Both the position numbers and the translations under genes were made by a program. The notes beneath the pieces are model-generated. The model was not told the origin of the DNA. It saw only the letters and a program-made list of their open reading frames with translations, and did no database searches. Of a DNA stretch of 64,000 nt, positions 8,686 to 19,045 are shown in pieces; the first letter of the stretch is position 1; each line of letters starts with the position of its first letter. This DNA is from Verrucomicrobiota bacterium (GTDB lineage Bacteria; Verrucomicrobiota; Verrucomicrobiia; Verrucomicrobiales; Akkermansiaceae). The stretch is from the NCBI GenBank assembly GCA_004293445.1, contig RDYP01000003.1:124001-188000 (forward strand), written 5' to 3'.

Positions 8686-9699
8686 TCAGCGGCTGGTGGC
8701 TTGCACCGGGACTCCGGGGCGAAGGCGGAGGAGATTGGTGATCAGGAGCTGGTCGCCTTCTTTCAGTCCGCGGAGCACCTGGACCTGGACATCGCTGCGG
8801 ATGCCGATCTCGATTTCCCGGAACTCTGCTTTGCCATCGCGCAGCAGATAGACGCCGTGGCCGCGGGGTGAAGGTACCACGGCTTGGCTGGGGATGGCGA
8901 AGCCTTGGGCGATGCGGTCGAGCTGGAGGCTGACTTCGGCAAATGCGCCGGGCAGCAGGCCTTTAGGCTCCTTGCAGATGCCACGGGCTCGGAGACTACG
9001 CGTGGCGGCATCGGCGGCGGGCTCGATCACGGCGACCTCGCCCTCGAAGACGCTGGCATTCCCCGCGACGGTGAAGGTGAATTTTTGACCGACTCGCAGG
9101 TCGCCGGCGTAGCGCTCGGGCAGCGGGAAATCGACCTTGATGGCGGACAGGTCCTGGAGGGTGGTCAGAACGGTTTTCGGTTCGACCAATGCGCCTTCGC
9201 TGACATGGCGGATTCCGATTTTTCCACCGAAGGGCGCGCGGATTCGGGTCTTGGTGAGGGCGACTTCCTTGGTAGCCTTCTGGGCTTGGATGATCCCAAG
9301 TTCGGCCTTGGCGAAGTCGTATTCCTGACGGCTGACCGCGCGCTGCGGCAGCAAGGTTTCGACGCGGGCCGCGTTCGTTTCAGCGAGCTTGATACGGGCA
9401 TCGATCTCAGCGATCTCGGCGACCAGGTCCGCGTCATCGAGGAGAAAGAGCAGCTCGTCCTTCTCCACGCTGCCGCCTTCTTTCATCGCGATGCGAGTGA
9501 GGCGCTTGGTGAGTTCGGGAACGATGTCGACGGATTCGCGCGCGCGGAGGGTGCCGACGGTCTCGATGCTTTCCGCCATCGGGGTCGGCTGGACGACGAA
9601 AACCTCTGCGGCGACGGGCGCGGCAGGGGCCTGGCCCCGCACGAGGGCAGGGGCGACGAGCAGCGAAAGAACGAAGAGGCGGAAGCTGAAGGAGCGCAT
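8686..9699 (-). CDS. RND efflux periplasmic adaptor (membrane fusion protein)
   Basis: This is the HlyD/AcrA-type adaptor for the pump encoded immediately downstream. The start at 9699 gives a signal peptide (MRSFSFRLFVLSLLVAPALVRG) and a 337-residue protein. A longer in-frame start upstream would put a charged segment before the signal. The beta-barrel and lipoyl halves (about residues 45-85 and 145-180, VGTLRARESVDIVPE and RIRAPFGGKIGIRHV) flank a coiled-coil hairpin. The C-terminus carries the usual LKEGDQLLITNLLRLRPG motif. It would link the inner-membrane pump to an outer-membrane channel. Confidence 0.92.
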   Translation of the reverse strand: MRSFSFRLFVLSLLVAPALVRGQAPAAPVAAEVFVVQPTPMAESIETVGTLRARESVDIVPELTKRLTRIAMKEGGSVEKDELLFLLDDADLVAEIAEIDARIKLAETNAARVETLLPQRAVSRQEYDFAKAELGIIQAQKATKEVALTKTRIRAPFGGKIGIRHVSEGALVEPKTVLTTLQDLSAIKVDFPLPERYAGDLRVGQKFTFTVAGNASVFEGEVAVIEPAADAATRSLRARGICKEPKGLLPGAFAEVSLQLDRIAQGFAIPSQAVVPSPRGHGVYLLRDGKAEFREIEIGIRSDVQVQVLRGLKEGDQLLITNLLRLRPGVPVQATSR

Positions 9700-9774
9700 G
9701 ACGGGCTGGAACTGGAGGAAGGCTACAGGATTTACCTCCGAAATCCTCCTCCGGCAGGACCCTCCCGACAATCT

Positions 9775-10353
9775 TCAGTCGAGCAAAGCCTGAAGTTCCC
9801 AGGTCCGCTTGGCACGCGGGGTGCCCGGGCCGTTGTAGCCGAGCAGGCGGAATCCCTTGGGCCGGGCTTTCCGCTCGGCGAGCGCGGTGTCGAGCGCGTC
9901 CTTGGCTTTACCGATGTTCTCCTTCGAATCGCTGCCCTGCCAAGTGTAGCTGAGAGCACTGGCGGAGGGCAGGTCGCGGACCTCGACCCGTGGGCCGACG
10001 GGACCGGCACTGCCGACCTTGCCGTTTTGATAAAGGAAGGCCATCGAACTTTGTCGGAACTCTTCCCCTTCGATCTTCATTTCGACCGGCGCGGTCATCG
10101 GGATATCGTTCTTTTTGATGTGGGCGAAGAGGGTCCAGAACGCGCTGGTCTCGCCCCTGCCATCGGTGAAAGCGGCTCGATAGGCGGGGTATCTCTTCTC
10201 GCTGACTTGGTCGTAGGGACCGGGCTGCGGCCACCCATGGGGCAAGGGGGCCTCGTCCACATAGGCGGGCGGGGTCGCTGTCACGACGCCGGGATCGGCC
10301 TGAAGCCTGCAGGCGGCAAGCAGCGCGAAGAGTGGCATGAATGTCTTTTTCAC
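9775..10353 (-). CDS. SOUL-family (heme-binding-like) lipoprotein
   Basis: The protein matches the SOUL family, whose eukaryotic members bind heme; the bacterial role is unclear. The landmark is KKNDIPMTAPVEMKI in the middle, followed by the family's beta-strand pattern. Choosing the GTG at 10353 gives MKKTFMPLFALLAAC, a lipoprotein signal with lipobox LAAC; upstream starts would bury it. The predicted product is 192 residues and exported, anchored by Cys15. It lies between the efflux adaptor and a CBM9-like gene on the same strand and may share their transcript. Confidence 0.75.
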   Translation of the reverse strand: MKKTFMPLFALLAACRLQADPGVVTATPPAYVDEAPLPHGWPQPGPYDQVSEKRYPAYRAAFTDGRGETSAFWTLFAHIKKNDIPMTAPVEMKIEGEEFRQSSMAFLYQNGKVGSAGPVGPRVEVRDLPSASALSYTWQGSDSKENIGKAKDALDTALAERKARPKGFRLLGYNGPGTPRAKRTWELQALLD

Positions 10354-10410
10354 CCCGCCAACCAAGCGCGCGGCGACAAGGGCGCAAGGGCTTTTCAAGG
10401 GATCATCCGC

Positions 10411-11028
10411 TCAGGAATTCCGCGCGGCGGCATTGGGCATCGACGTCAGCTGGAGCTGCGGAAAGCGATCCGGGCGATGGAAATCCGGCTCACCGCCCCC
10501 AAGATCCGCCGCGCTGAAAAAGCGCTGCTCGGGTGAATCGAGAATGAAGGTGACATTGCCACGACTGCGCGGACCGAAGTCGACCCGGGCCTCCAACAAA
10601 TCGCGCGGAATCGCCATCGCCGCCATCCAGCCACCATCGGGGGAAAGCTCGGCATGCGTGATCACCCCGGGAAAGGGAATTTCCGCCGCCTCCGCCCGCA
10701 CTCGCGGAGCAGTGAATTCGCAACTCCACCAAGCGCCATTGGGCGCGAGATTGAATTCGAAATAGCGCCCGCTCTTCGGATCGCTGAGAAAAAACTCCGC
10801 GACATCGTGCTTCCAGAGCTCCGGGGTGAAGCGACCCGGACGGGACGCAGGATGGAGCCGGGCCGGTTTTCCGTGACATGCAACCAGCCACAGCATGCAG
10901 GAATCGACAGCTACGCAAAATCCGGCTTGCGGTGACGCCTCACAACCATACCAATCGCGCGCGACACCGAACAACGGAATGTCGAGCTCTCCCCAAACCA
11001 AGGGAGCAGCGCTGGAAATCACTGTCAT
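10411..11028 (-). CDS. CBM9-like carbohydrate-binding domain protein
   Basis: The protein resembles the carbohydrate-binding module family 9-like fold seen in many Verrucomicrobia and Bacteroidetes proteins. The supporting pattern is WKHDVAEFFLSDPKSGRYFEFNLAPNGAWW, then an amphipathic sheet and a DLLE/FHRPDRFP tail. No signal peptide is evident from the ATG at 11028 (205 residues), which I prefer over a longer start at 11088. The ligand is unknown. It could act with the SOUL-type lipoprotein downstream, but nothing in the sequence shows that. Confidence 0.6.
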   Translation of the reverse strand: MTVISSAAPLVWGELDIPLFGVARDWYGCEASPQAGFCVAVDSCMLWLVACHGKPARLHPASRPGRFTPELWKHDVAEFFLSDPKSGRYFEFNLAPNGAWWSCEFTAPRVRAEAAEIPFPGVITHAELSPDGGWMAAMAIPRDLLEARVDFGPRSRGNVTFILDSPEQRFFSAADLGGGEPDFHRPDRFPQLQLTSMPNAAARNS

Positions 11029-11159
11029 GACGAGATCCCTACGAGGCGGCCGGCCAACGGTCGAGAACAGGATTCCTCGGGAGACCACCCCGTATGCCGG
11101 GCCGTCTCCGGTCAGACAGTCGACCTATTATTTAAGTTTTCTTAACTTATTTTCCGCTC

Positions 11160-11954
11160 ATGGCGAAACGCCGTCCTAGCAATCACTTAAGTACCATCGA
11201 GTACATCGGGCCGCGGCCACAGGCCAAGCCTCAGCGGCGTCCGGCGAATTTGCTGGGCGGCTGGGTGGTGCTGCTGATTGCCGCGGGAGCGGTGTGGTTT
11301 TTCGGGAAGCCGCTGGTGCCCCTGCTGAAGGCGCAGCAGTCGGTGGCTTCGGTAGAGAGCGCTGATATCTTGATCGGCGAACTGGCTCCTTCGGCAAATT
11401 TTGGCGATCGGCTGGCGGCAGCCGCCTTGCAGCGGACGAAGATGCCATCGCTCTACGACGCGGCTTATTATCACATCACCTTCCCGGGCGGGGATGTCCC
11501 CCCTGCGCCGGATGGCACCCCGAAAGGCAAGGCGGAGGATCTGATCATCCGCAGCTACCGGAATCTGGGAATTGATCTCCAGCAGTTGGTCCACAAGGAC
11601 ATGACCAAGCATTTCGCGGTCTATCCACAGCTCTGGGAGCTTCGCGCGCCCGATCCGAACATCGATCACCGCCGGATTCAGAACCTGCAGCGCTTTTTCA
11701 AGCACGGCGGGGCCGAGCTGGCGGTGACGCGCGATGCCACAAGCTTCAAGCCGGGCGACGTGGTGGTCTGGATGCTGGCTCAGGGCGACTTGCACTGCGG
11801 CATCGTGGTCCCCGGGCCTGCCGAACGACGTGGAGAAGTCTGGGTCGTTCATGACCTCGGCTCCGGTCCGAAGTGGGAGAATGTGCTGACGGATTACCAA
11901 ATCCACGGGCACTACCGCTACACCGGCCCCGACCGTCCGATTGCGACGAATTGA
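11160..11954 (+). CDS. DUF1287 family exported protein
   Basis: DUF1287 (YijF-type) proteins are exported and of unknown function, with an NlpC/P60-like look. An N-terminal membrane helix (about residues 32-50) anchors the protein. The family signatures are clear: YDAAYYHITFPGGDVP, then RSYRNLGIDLQQLVHKDM, PDPNIDHRRIQNLQRFF and FKPGDVVVWML. In most members the segment after GGDVP reads GVCTDV; here it is GKAEDL, so the conserved cysteine is gone. The gene precedes alaS on the same strand with a 119-base spacer. Confidence 0.8.
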   Translation: MAKRRPSNHLSTIEYIGPRPQAKPQRRPANLLGGWVVLLIAAGAVWFFGKPLVPLLKAQQSVASVESADILIGELAPSANFGDRLAAAALQRTKMPSLYDAAYYHITFPGGDVPPAPDGTPKGKAEDLIIRSYRNLGIDLQQLVHKDMTKHFAVYPQLWELRAPDPNIDHRRIQNLQRFFKHGGAELAVTRDATSFKPGDVVVWMLAQGDLHCGIVVPGPAERRGEVWVVHDLGSGPKWENVLTDYQIHGHYRYTGPDRPIATN

Positions 11955-12073
11955 GAAGCGTCTCCGGCGGTCCTCACGGGCGCATCGCTCCGTAGGGCTG
12001 CACGCTTGCTCCGAAGGCTTTACTCCCGAAAGCCTTTCGACCACGGTCCCGGCCCGTTTCGCTTCCACGACCC

Positions 12074-15000
12074 ATGACCGCCGCTCAAATCAGGCAATCG
12101 TTCCTCGATTTCTTCCGGGAGAAACAGCACAGCATCGTGCCCTCCGCCTCGCTGCTACCGCAGTCGCCCGGCCTCCTGTTCACCAATGCCGGGATGAACC
12201 CCTTCGTCCCCTATTTCCTCGGCGTCGAAAAGGCTCCCTATGATCCGCCGCGGGCCGCCGACACCCAGAAGTGCATCCGCGCCGGCGGCAAGCACAACGA
12301 CCTCGAAGACGTCGGCTACGACACCTATCACCACACCTTTTTCGAAATGCTGGGGAACTGGTCCTTCGGCAACTACTTCAAAAAGGAAGCCATCCAGTGG
12401 GCCTGGGAACTGGTCGTCGAACGCTGGGGCCTGCCCGCCCACCGCCTCCACGCCTCCGTTTACGCGCCGAAACCCGGCGACCCGGGCGAGTTCGACCAGG
12501 AAGCCTACGACATCTGGGCCGAGCTCTACCGCTCGAAGGGCTGCGATCCCGCCGTGCAGATCGTCAACGGCAACGTGAAGGACAACTTCTGGATGATGGG
12601 CGAAACCGGCCCCTGCGGCCCCTGCTCCGAACTCCACGTCAACCTCACCCCCGAAGGCGATCCCAAGACCGGCCGCGAGTTGGTCAACAACGACTCCGAC
12701 CTCTGCATCGAGATCTGGAACCTCGTCTTCATCCAATACAACGCCGAGGCCGACGGCTCCTTCCGCGAACTGCCCGCCAAGCACATCGACACCGGCATGG
12801 GCTTCGAGCGCGCCTGCTCGATCATCCAGGGGACAAAGCGCTTCACCGATTTCTCGCAGAAGCCTAGTAATTACGCGACCGACGTCTTCCAGCCGATCTT
12901 CCGCAAATTGGAAGAGCTCAGCGGTAAGACCTACTCGAACATCTACCCCGCCCTCGGCGCCGACCGCTCGGCCTTCAGCGAGGAAATGAAGGACGCCATC
13001 GCCTTCCGCGTGATCGCCGACCACCTGCGCACGCTGAGCTTCTCGATCGCCGACGGCATCATGCCCGGCAACAACGGCCGCAACTACGTCCTGCGTCGCA
13101 TCCTGCGCCGCGCCGTCCGCTACGGCCGCCAGCTCGGTTTCTCCGGCGACAAGCCCTTCTTCGGCGCGCTGGTGGAAACACTGGTGAAGGAAATGGGCGA
13201 CGTCTTCCCCGAACTCAAGAACCGCCAGGACACGGTGCGCGCGACCTTGGAGCAGGAGGAGGCAAGCTTCAACCAGACGCTCGATCGGGGATTGAAGCGA
13301 TTTGAAGACGCGGTTGGGGAGCACACGCGCCCTCGCGTGTCGTCTGTGGCGCCCTCGCCACAGACCGGCCCGAAGTCATCCCAAAGCTCCGAACCCACCT
13401 ACACCCGCCGCAATCTCCCCCATTTCGAGCGTCCCTGGGGCAAGTACATGGTCACCTTCACGACGCTCGACCGCGACATCCTCAACGAGGCCGAGCGCAC
13501 CATCATTCTCGATTCCATCCTGAATGCCAGCAAGCTCGGCCAGATCTACCTTTATGCCGCCTGCGTAATGCCCGATCACGTGCACCTGCTGATCGAACCG
13601 CAGGTGAAAACGCAATCGCCGGATTCCGATCCCGTCTTCTTCACTCTCTCCGAAATTCTTCAAGCCATCAAGTCGGTCACATCCCACAAGATTCTCAAAG
13701 ACCGCCGCAAGGCACTCCAGAACGAGAACATCAAGCACCTCTGGAATCAGGAATCCTTCGACCGGTTGATTCGAAGCGAGTCCGACTTGATTGAGAAGTA
13801 TGACTACATCCTGAGCAATCCGGTGAAGGCCGGGTTTGCAAGCCGTTCCGATGGGTATGCCTGGACCTGGTGTCGGGAGTTCGACCGTGCTTCGGGCCAA
13901 GCCGGAGCCGAGGGCGGCTCCGGCGACACGCGAGGGCGCGTGTGCTCCCCGTTCTCAGGCGAAATCGCCTTCGAGCTTGAGGATACCTTCGGCTTTCCCA
14001 TCGATCTCACCGAATTGCTTTGCGCCGAGCGTGGGCTCGGCCTCGACAAGGAGCGCTACGAGGAATGCAAGAAGGAGCAACAAGATCGTTCCCGCGCCGC
14101 CCAGAAGTCCACCGTCGTCCGCGCACTCGACATTTCCACCGAGGCCGTCACCGAGTTCCTCGGCTTCGACACCGACGAAACCGAAGCGACCATCCTCGAA
14201 GTCCATCCGCAGGAAGACGCGCTGTTCATCATCACCGACAAGACGGTCTTCTACGCCGAGATGGGTGGCCAAGCCGGAGATACGGGAACTCTCGTAGTTG
14301 GCGGCGTCGAGATCCCCGTCACCGGCGTTCAGCAAGTTGGCAAGGCCCGCGCCCACGTCGTCGACGCCAATGCCAAGGTGAAGGCCGGCGATGCGGTCAC
14401 GCTAAAGCTCGACACCACCCGCCGCCGTCCGATCGAAGCCCACCACAGCGCCACCCACCTGCTTCACTGGGCGCTGCACGAGGTCGTCTCGAAGGACGCC
14501 GCGCAGCAGGGATCGTCGGTCGACGAGAACCGCCTGCGCTTCGACTTCAACAGCGCCGCGGTCACGCCGGAGCAGATCGCCGCGATGGAGGAGAAGGTGA
14601 ACGCCGCCATCAAGGCCAACGACGTGGTGTCGTGGAAGGAAGTCCCGCACGCCTCGATCAAGGGCCGGCCGGACATCATGCAGTTCTTCGGCGACAAGTA
14701 CGGCGACCTCGTCCGCGTCGTGCAGATCGGCGGCGGGCAAGGCGACCTGACCGGCTACTCGATGGAACTCTGCGGCGGCACCCACGTCCGGCGCACAGGA
14801 GAGATCGGACTGTTCAAGATCAAGAGCGAGGGCGCGATCGCGTCCGGCGTCCGACGCATCGAGGCCGCCTGCGGTGAGGCCGCCTGGGCCTACCTCAACG
14901 AAGCGGTCGAGAAATGGGACGCCGAACTCCAGGCCGCGACCGACAAGCTCAAGGCTGCCAACGCGAAGCTCGCCGCCCTCGGCGAAGCGCCGGTGACGGT

Positions 15001-15511
15001 GAACGAGTTCCCGCACATCATGGGCGCAATGCTGGTCGAGCGGGCGGATATTTCGCAGCTCAATGCCACTTTCGCCCATGGCCAGCGCACGCTTGAGGAG
15101 ACCAAGGAGGCCGCGATCGAGGCGGAGAAGCGCTTCAAGAAGCTGCAAGCCGGAGCCGCCGCCAAACAGGCCGACGCCGCGCTGGCGGAACTCATTGCCG
15201 CCGGCGGACCGATCGTCGCGACCTTCGAGGCCGATGCCTCATTGCTCCAAGAGCTGCTCAACGGATTCAAGAAACAGGGCTTCGGCGGTGCGGGCTTCGT
15301 GATTGTGGATGACGGCGACAAGCTGCACCTCGGTGCTTACTGTGGCGATGCGGCTTTGGCGGCGGGCCACAAGGCTGGTGATTTGTTGCGCGATCTTGCT
15401 GCCTTGGCTGGCGGTAAAGGCGGCGGCAAAGCGGATCAGGCCCGCGGCGCGGCACCGGAACGCGACAAGCTTGCTGCGATCGAGGAAGCTGCCCGCGCTC
15501 GGCTTGGCTAA
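12074..15511 (+). CDS. alaS: Alanyl-tRNA synthetase with an in-frame RAYT insertion
   Basis: AlaRS charges tRNA-Ala. Residues 1-414 hold the class II catalytic core (FLDFFREKQHSIVPSASLLP, then the AGGKHNDLEDVG and GNWSFGNYFKKEA segments). Residues 627-1145 resume with FSGEIAFELEDTFGFPIDLT, followed by the editing domain with HHSATH near 790 and CGGTH at 900-904, and the C-terminal domain. Residues 415-626 are foreign: a complete REP-associated tyrosine transposase with its inverted ends. Removing 636 bases (212 codons) restores an ordinary 933-residue AlaRS in frame. The frame stays open throughout. Whether the enzyme works with the insert, or another alaS exists, cannot be told from this window. 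Confidence 0.93.
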   Translation: MTAAQIRQSFLDFFREKQHSIVPSASLLPQSPGLLFTNAGMNPFVPYFLGVEKAPYDPPRAADTQKCIRAGGKHNDLEDVGYDTYHHTFFEMLGNWSFGNYFKKEAIQWAWELVVERWGLPAHRLHASVYAPKPGDPGEFDQEAYDIWAELYRSKGCDPAVQIVNGNVKDNFWMMGETGPCGPCSELHVNLTPEGDPKTGRELVNNDSDLCIEIWNLVFIQYNAEADGSFRELPAKHIDTGMGFERACSIIQGTKRFTDFSQKPSNYATDVFQPIFRKLEELSGKTYSNIYPALGADRSAFSEEMKDAIAFRVIADHLRTLSFSIADGIMPGNNGRNYVLRRILRRAVRYGRQLGFSGDKPFFGALVETLVKEMGDVFPELKNRQDTVRATLEQEEASFNQTLDRGLKRFEDAVGEHTRPRVSSVAPSPQTGPKSSQSSEPTYTRRNLPHFERPWGKYMVTFTTLDRDILNEAERTIILDSILNASKLGQIYLYAACVMPDHVHLLIEPQVKTQSPDSDPVFFTLSEILQAIKSVTSHKILKDRRKALQNENIKHLWNQESFDRLIRSESDLIEKYDYILSNPVKAGFASRSDGYAWTWCREFDRASGQAGAEGGSGDTRGRVCSPFSGEIAFELEDTFGFPIDLTELLCAERGLGLDKERYEECKKEQQDRSRAAQKSTVVRALDISTEAVTEFLGFDTDETEATILEVHPQEDALFIITDKTVFYAEMGGQAGDTGTLVVGGVEIPVTGVQQVGKARAHVVDANAKVKAGDAVTLKLDTTRRRPIEAHHSATHLLHWALHEVVSKDAAQQGSSVDENRLRFDFNSAAVTPEQIAAMEEKVNAAIKANDVVSWKEVPHASIKGRPDIMQFFGDKYGDLVRVVQIGGGQGDLTGYSMELCGGTHVRRTGEIGLFKIKSEGAIASGVRRIEAACGEAAWAYLNEAVEKWDAELQAATDKLKAANAKLAALGEAPVTVNEFPHIMGAMLVERADISQLNATFAHGQRTLEETKEAAIEAEKRFKKLQAGAAAKQADAALAELIAAGGPIVATFEADASLLQELLNGFKKQGFGGAGFVIVDDGDKLHLGAYCGDAALAAGHKAGDLLRDLAALAGGKGGGKADQARGAAPERDKLAAIEEAARARLG
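13316..13364 (+). repeat. Left REP-like end: two CCCT-loop hairpins
   Basis: Two adjacent stem-loops share the same four-base loop. The first is ACACGCG-CCCT-CGCGTGT (13323-13340), inside the terminal inverted repeat. The second is TCTGTGGCG-CCCT-CGCCACAGA (13343-13364). This paired-hairpin arrangement is what RAYT transposases recognise in known REP systems. Confidence 0.85.
13902..13950 (+). repeat. Right REP-like end: two AGGG-loop hairpins
   Basis: This is the inverted counterpart of the left end. CCGGAGCCG-AGGG-CGGCTCCGG (13902-13923) is followed by ACACGCG-AGGG-CGCGTGT (13926-13943), inside the right 27-bp inverted repeat. The outer hairpin is identical to the left one; the inner hairpin keeps the loop but has a different stem. 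Confidence 0.85.
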
Positions 15512-15518
15512 AGCAAAC

Positions 15519-16226
15519 TCAGACCTGCGGTAGCAGGCTCGGATGCCGCGGCACGGCGTTCAGATGCGTGTCCAATCCAAGCCTGTCCGACATGGCCAGC
15601 AAGGCTCGGCCGAGGAGATCCACGTCGCCGCGCGCATCGTGCCGACGCAGAGTGGTGTCTCGCAGACCCAGCCGCGCCTTCACGTGGTCGAGCGAGTGAC
15701 CCGTCCCGCGGGCCTTGCCGAAGAGCATTTTCGAAATGTGGATCGAATCGATGCAGTCCACCGGCCTCGTGGCGAGTCCGTGGCGACGGCAGGTGGCGGC
15801 GAGGAACTTGGAGTCGAAGCGCAGGCCGTTGTGGGCGATCAAGGTGGAGTCACCGGCCCATTGAGAAAATCGGCAGAGCACCTCTTCCGGCCGCGGCGCG
15901 CCGGCGACATGGTGGTTGCCGATGCCGGTGTAGCTTTCAATGAAGGATGAGATCCGGCGACGCGGACGGGCAAAGCTGGAAAAGCCGTCCTCTGGAATCA
16001 GGCGTCCGCCTTCGAAGCGGACTGCGGCGAGCTGGATGAACTCGTCCTCGTCCGGATAGAGGCCGGTGGTTTCGAGGTCGTAAATGACGAAGGAATCACC
16101 GCGATAAAAGCGGTCTGTCCAGATGAAGGCGTGCCCGCAGGCGGGACAAGCGACTTGCTTGCCGATATCGGATTTCAGCCCCGAGAGGCCTCGCTTGCAG
16201 GTATCATTGGGACACTCTATTTTCAC
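15519..16226 (-). CDS. DnaQ-like 3'-5' exonuclease with N-terminal zinc ribbon
   Basis: This is a DEDDh exonuclease. Motif I is YDLETTGLYPDEDEF, motif II is IAHNGLRFDSKFL, and motif III is the terminal RHDARGDVDLL with the catalytic His and Asp. Before the nuclease there is a zinc-ribbon-like segment with cysteines at CPNDTCKRG and CPACGH (residues 5-31), as in proteins that bind nucleic acid or partners. It could trim DNA ends or proofread. The gene converges with alaS, with only seven bases between the stops. Confidence 0.85.
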   Translation of the reverse strand: MKIECPNDTCKRGLSGLKSDIGKQVACPACGHAFIWTDRFYRGDSFVIYDLETTGLYPDEDEFIQLAAVRFEGGRLIPEDGFSSFARPRRRISSFIESYTGIGNHHVAGAPRPEEVLCRFSQWAGDSTLIAHNGLRFDSKFLAATCRRHGLATRPVDCIDSIHISKMLFGKARGTGHSLDHVKARLGLRDTTLRRHDARGDVDLLGRALLAMSDRLGLDTHLNAVPRHPSLLPQV

Positions 16227-16294
16227 ACCGGAGCTTGGGAATCACCGAGTCAGTCTGTAAAGGCACAAGGCGCCGGGACGGAGGCGGCATCCTG

Positions 16295-18012
<1,718 letters not shown>

Positions 18013-18016
<4 letters not shown>

Positions 18017-18324
18017 GGGTCGAGCCTACCGTTGACTTTGTTGTTCAATCCGTGGATTTCGCGCTGGCCAGCGAAGGCGACCAGCGGCACTTCGCGGGTA
18101 TCTCCCGGCTCGAAGCGGATCGCGGTGCCTGCGGGGATATCGAGACGATAACCGGTGGCGGCGGTGCGGTCGAAGTGGAGGGCATCGTTCACCTCGGCGA
18201 AATGAAAGTGGCTGCCGACCTGGATCGGACGGTCGCCGGTGTTGGCGATGGCGAGCTTGAGCTTGGCAAGGCCGGTGTTCAGCTCGATGACGCCGTCGGG
18301 GGTGAGGATTTCTCCGGGGATCAC
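18013..18324 (-). CDS. ureB: Urease beta subunit
   Basis: UreB is the structural beta subunit of urease (103 residues). It begins [16 protein letters not shown] and contains the conserved [18 protein letters not shown] motif and the FEPGDTREV segment. It overlaps ureC by four bases, implying translational coupling, and follows ureA after 64 bases. Confidence 0.95.
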
Positions 18325-18388
18325 TGGTTGAAAAGATGGATGAAAGGCAGGGAGAGAAATTGGAACGATCTACCGTCCTCGATCTTCA

Positions 18389-18691
18389 TCAGCGCACCGG
18401 GTGGTGAACGGTGACCAGCTTGGTGCCATCGGGGAAGGTGGCTTCGACCTGGATGTCGTGGATCATTTCAGCGACGCCATCCATCACCTCGTCGCGGGTC
18501 ACGAGGGTGGTGCCGTAGCTCATGAGTTCGGCGACGGACTTGCCGTCGCGGGCACCCTCGAAGATCTCGGACGTGATGAGGGCGATGGTTTCCGGGTAAT
18601 TCAGCTTCAAGCCGCGCTCGCGGCGGCGCCGGGCAAGGTCGCCGGCGACGACGACGAGCAGCTTTTCCTGTTCGCGCGGGGAAAGGTGCAT
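18389..18691 (-). CDS. ureA: Urease gamma subunit
   Basis: UreA is the 100-residue gamma subunit of urease. It begins [23 protein letters not shown] and contains [10 protein letters not shown] and the terminal [15 protein letters not shown], all standard. Its ATG shares one base with the stop codon of the upstream His-rich gene (TGATG), so the two are probably coupled in translation. Confidence 0.95.
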   Translation of the reverse strand: MHLSPREQEKLLVVVAGDLARRRRERGLKLNYPETIALITSEIFEGARDGKSVAELMSYGTTLVTRDEVMDGVAEMIHDIQVEATFPDGTKLVTVHHPVR

Positions 18692-18957
18692 CAGAGGGCG
18701 GCGATGAAGGCGAGCGAGCTACCGAAAGCGAGGGCGGCGGCGAGGCGGACCTTGCGGTTTGGGTTTAGCTTGAAGACCGCGATAGCTCCGAGTGCCGCAA
18801 CCGCGAGGCAGATCTCGAGCGGGCCGTGGAGGTGAAGGTAGTCGGCGCGGAGTTGGTCGAACTCGTCCTCCTCGCCCGGAGGATGGTAGTGGCCCGGATG
18901 AGCGAGCGCGAGGGTGGGGAGGAAGGCGAAGAGAAGGGCAATGAGTCTTGGGATCAT
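18691..18957 (-). CDS. Small His-rich exported membrane protein of the urease operon
   Basis: The 88-residue product has a signal peptide ending in LALA and then a mature N-terminus [17 protein letters not shown], with further His at 42 and 44. Two hydrophobic helices follow (about 47-63 and 70-86). The start at 18957 is chosen because it gives the signal peptide. HPGH-type N-termini occur in HupE/UreJ nickel transporters, which are about twice as long. Position and histidines suggest metal handling for urease, but this is inference. I do not recognise a named family. Confidence 0.65.
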   Translation of the reverse strand: MIPRLIALLFAFLPTLALAHPGHYHPPGEEDEFDQLRADYLHLHGPLEICLAVAALGAIAVFKLNPNRKVRLAAALAFGSSLAFIAAL

Positions 18958-19045
18958 GGCGTTGGAAAACAAGGGACCGGGATAGATGGAATAGATGGGA
19001 TTCTCAGAAGGCTCGCGGCGAGATACTCCAGCCCATTTTGGATGC

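Larger units (their letters stand above)
13316..13950 (+). mobile_element. RAYT/REP element inserted inside alaS
   Basis: The element is bounded by perfect 27-bp inverted repeats (13316-13342 and 13924-13950). Inside is a short REP-associated tyrosine transposase of the IS200/Y1 superfamily: TYTRRNLPHFERPWGKYMVTF, the HUH motif MPDHVHLLIE (His502 and His504 of the alaS frame), and the catalytic-tyrosine region KYDYILSNPVKAG (Tyr578, or Tyr576). The transposase is in the alaS frame and has an internal ATG at 13448, but its conserved N-terminus begins about 18 codons earlier, so it may need the upstream alaS frame for translation. The element is 635 bases and the net insert 636, with G at 13951 making up the frame. 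Confidence 0.9.

Noticed and set aside
8884-10536. Long plus-strand frame opposite the adaptor and SOUL genes
   Set aside because: It is a shadow frame: the opposite strand has recognisable domains and signal peptides.
12155-13324. Long minus-strand frame opposite the alaS core
   Set aside because: It is a shadow frame of a strongly conserved synthetase domain.
13316-13950. Intein or self-splicing insert in alaS
   Set aside because: The insert has transposase motifs (HUH, Tyr) and inverted nucleotide ends, and no splicing-junction residues of inteins. A RAYT element explains it fully.
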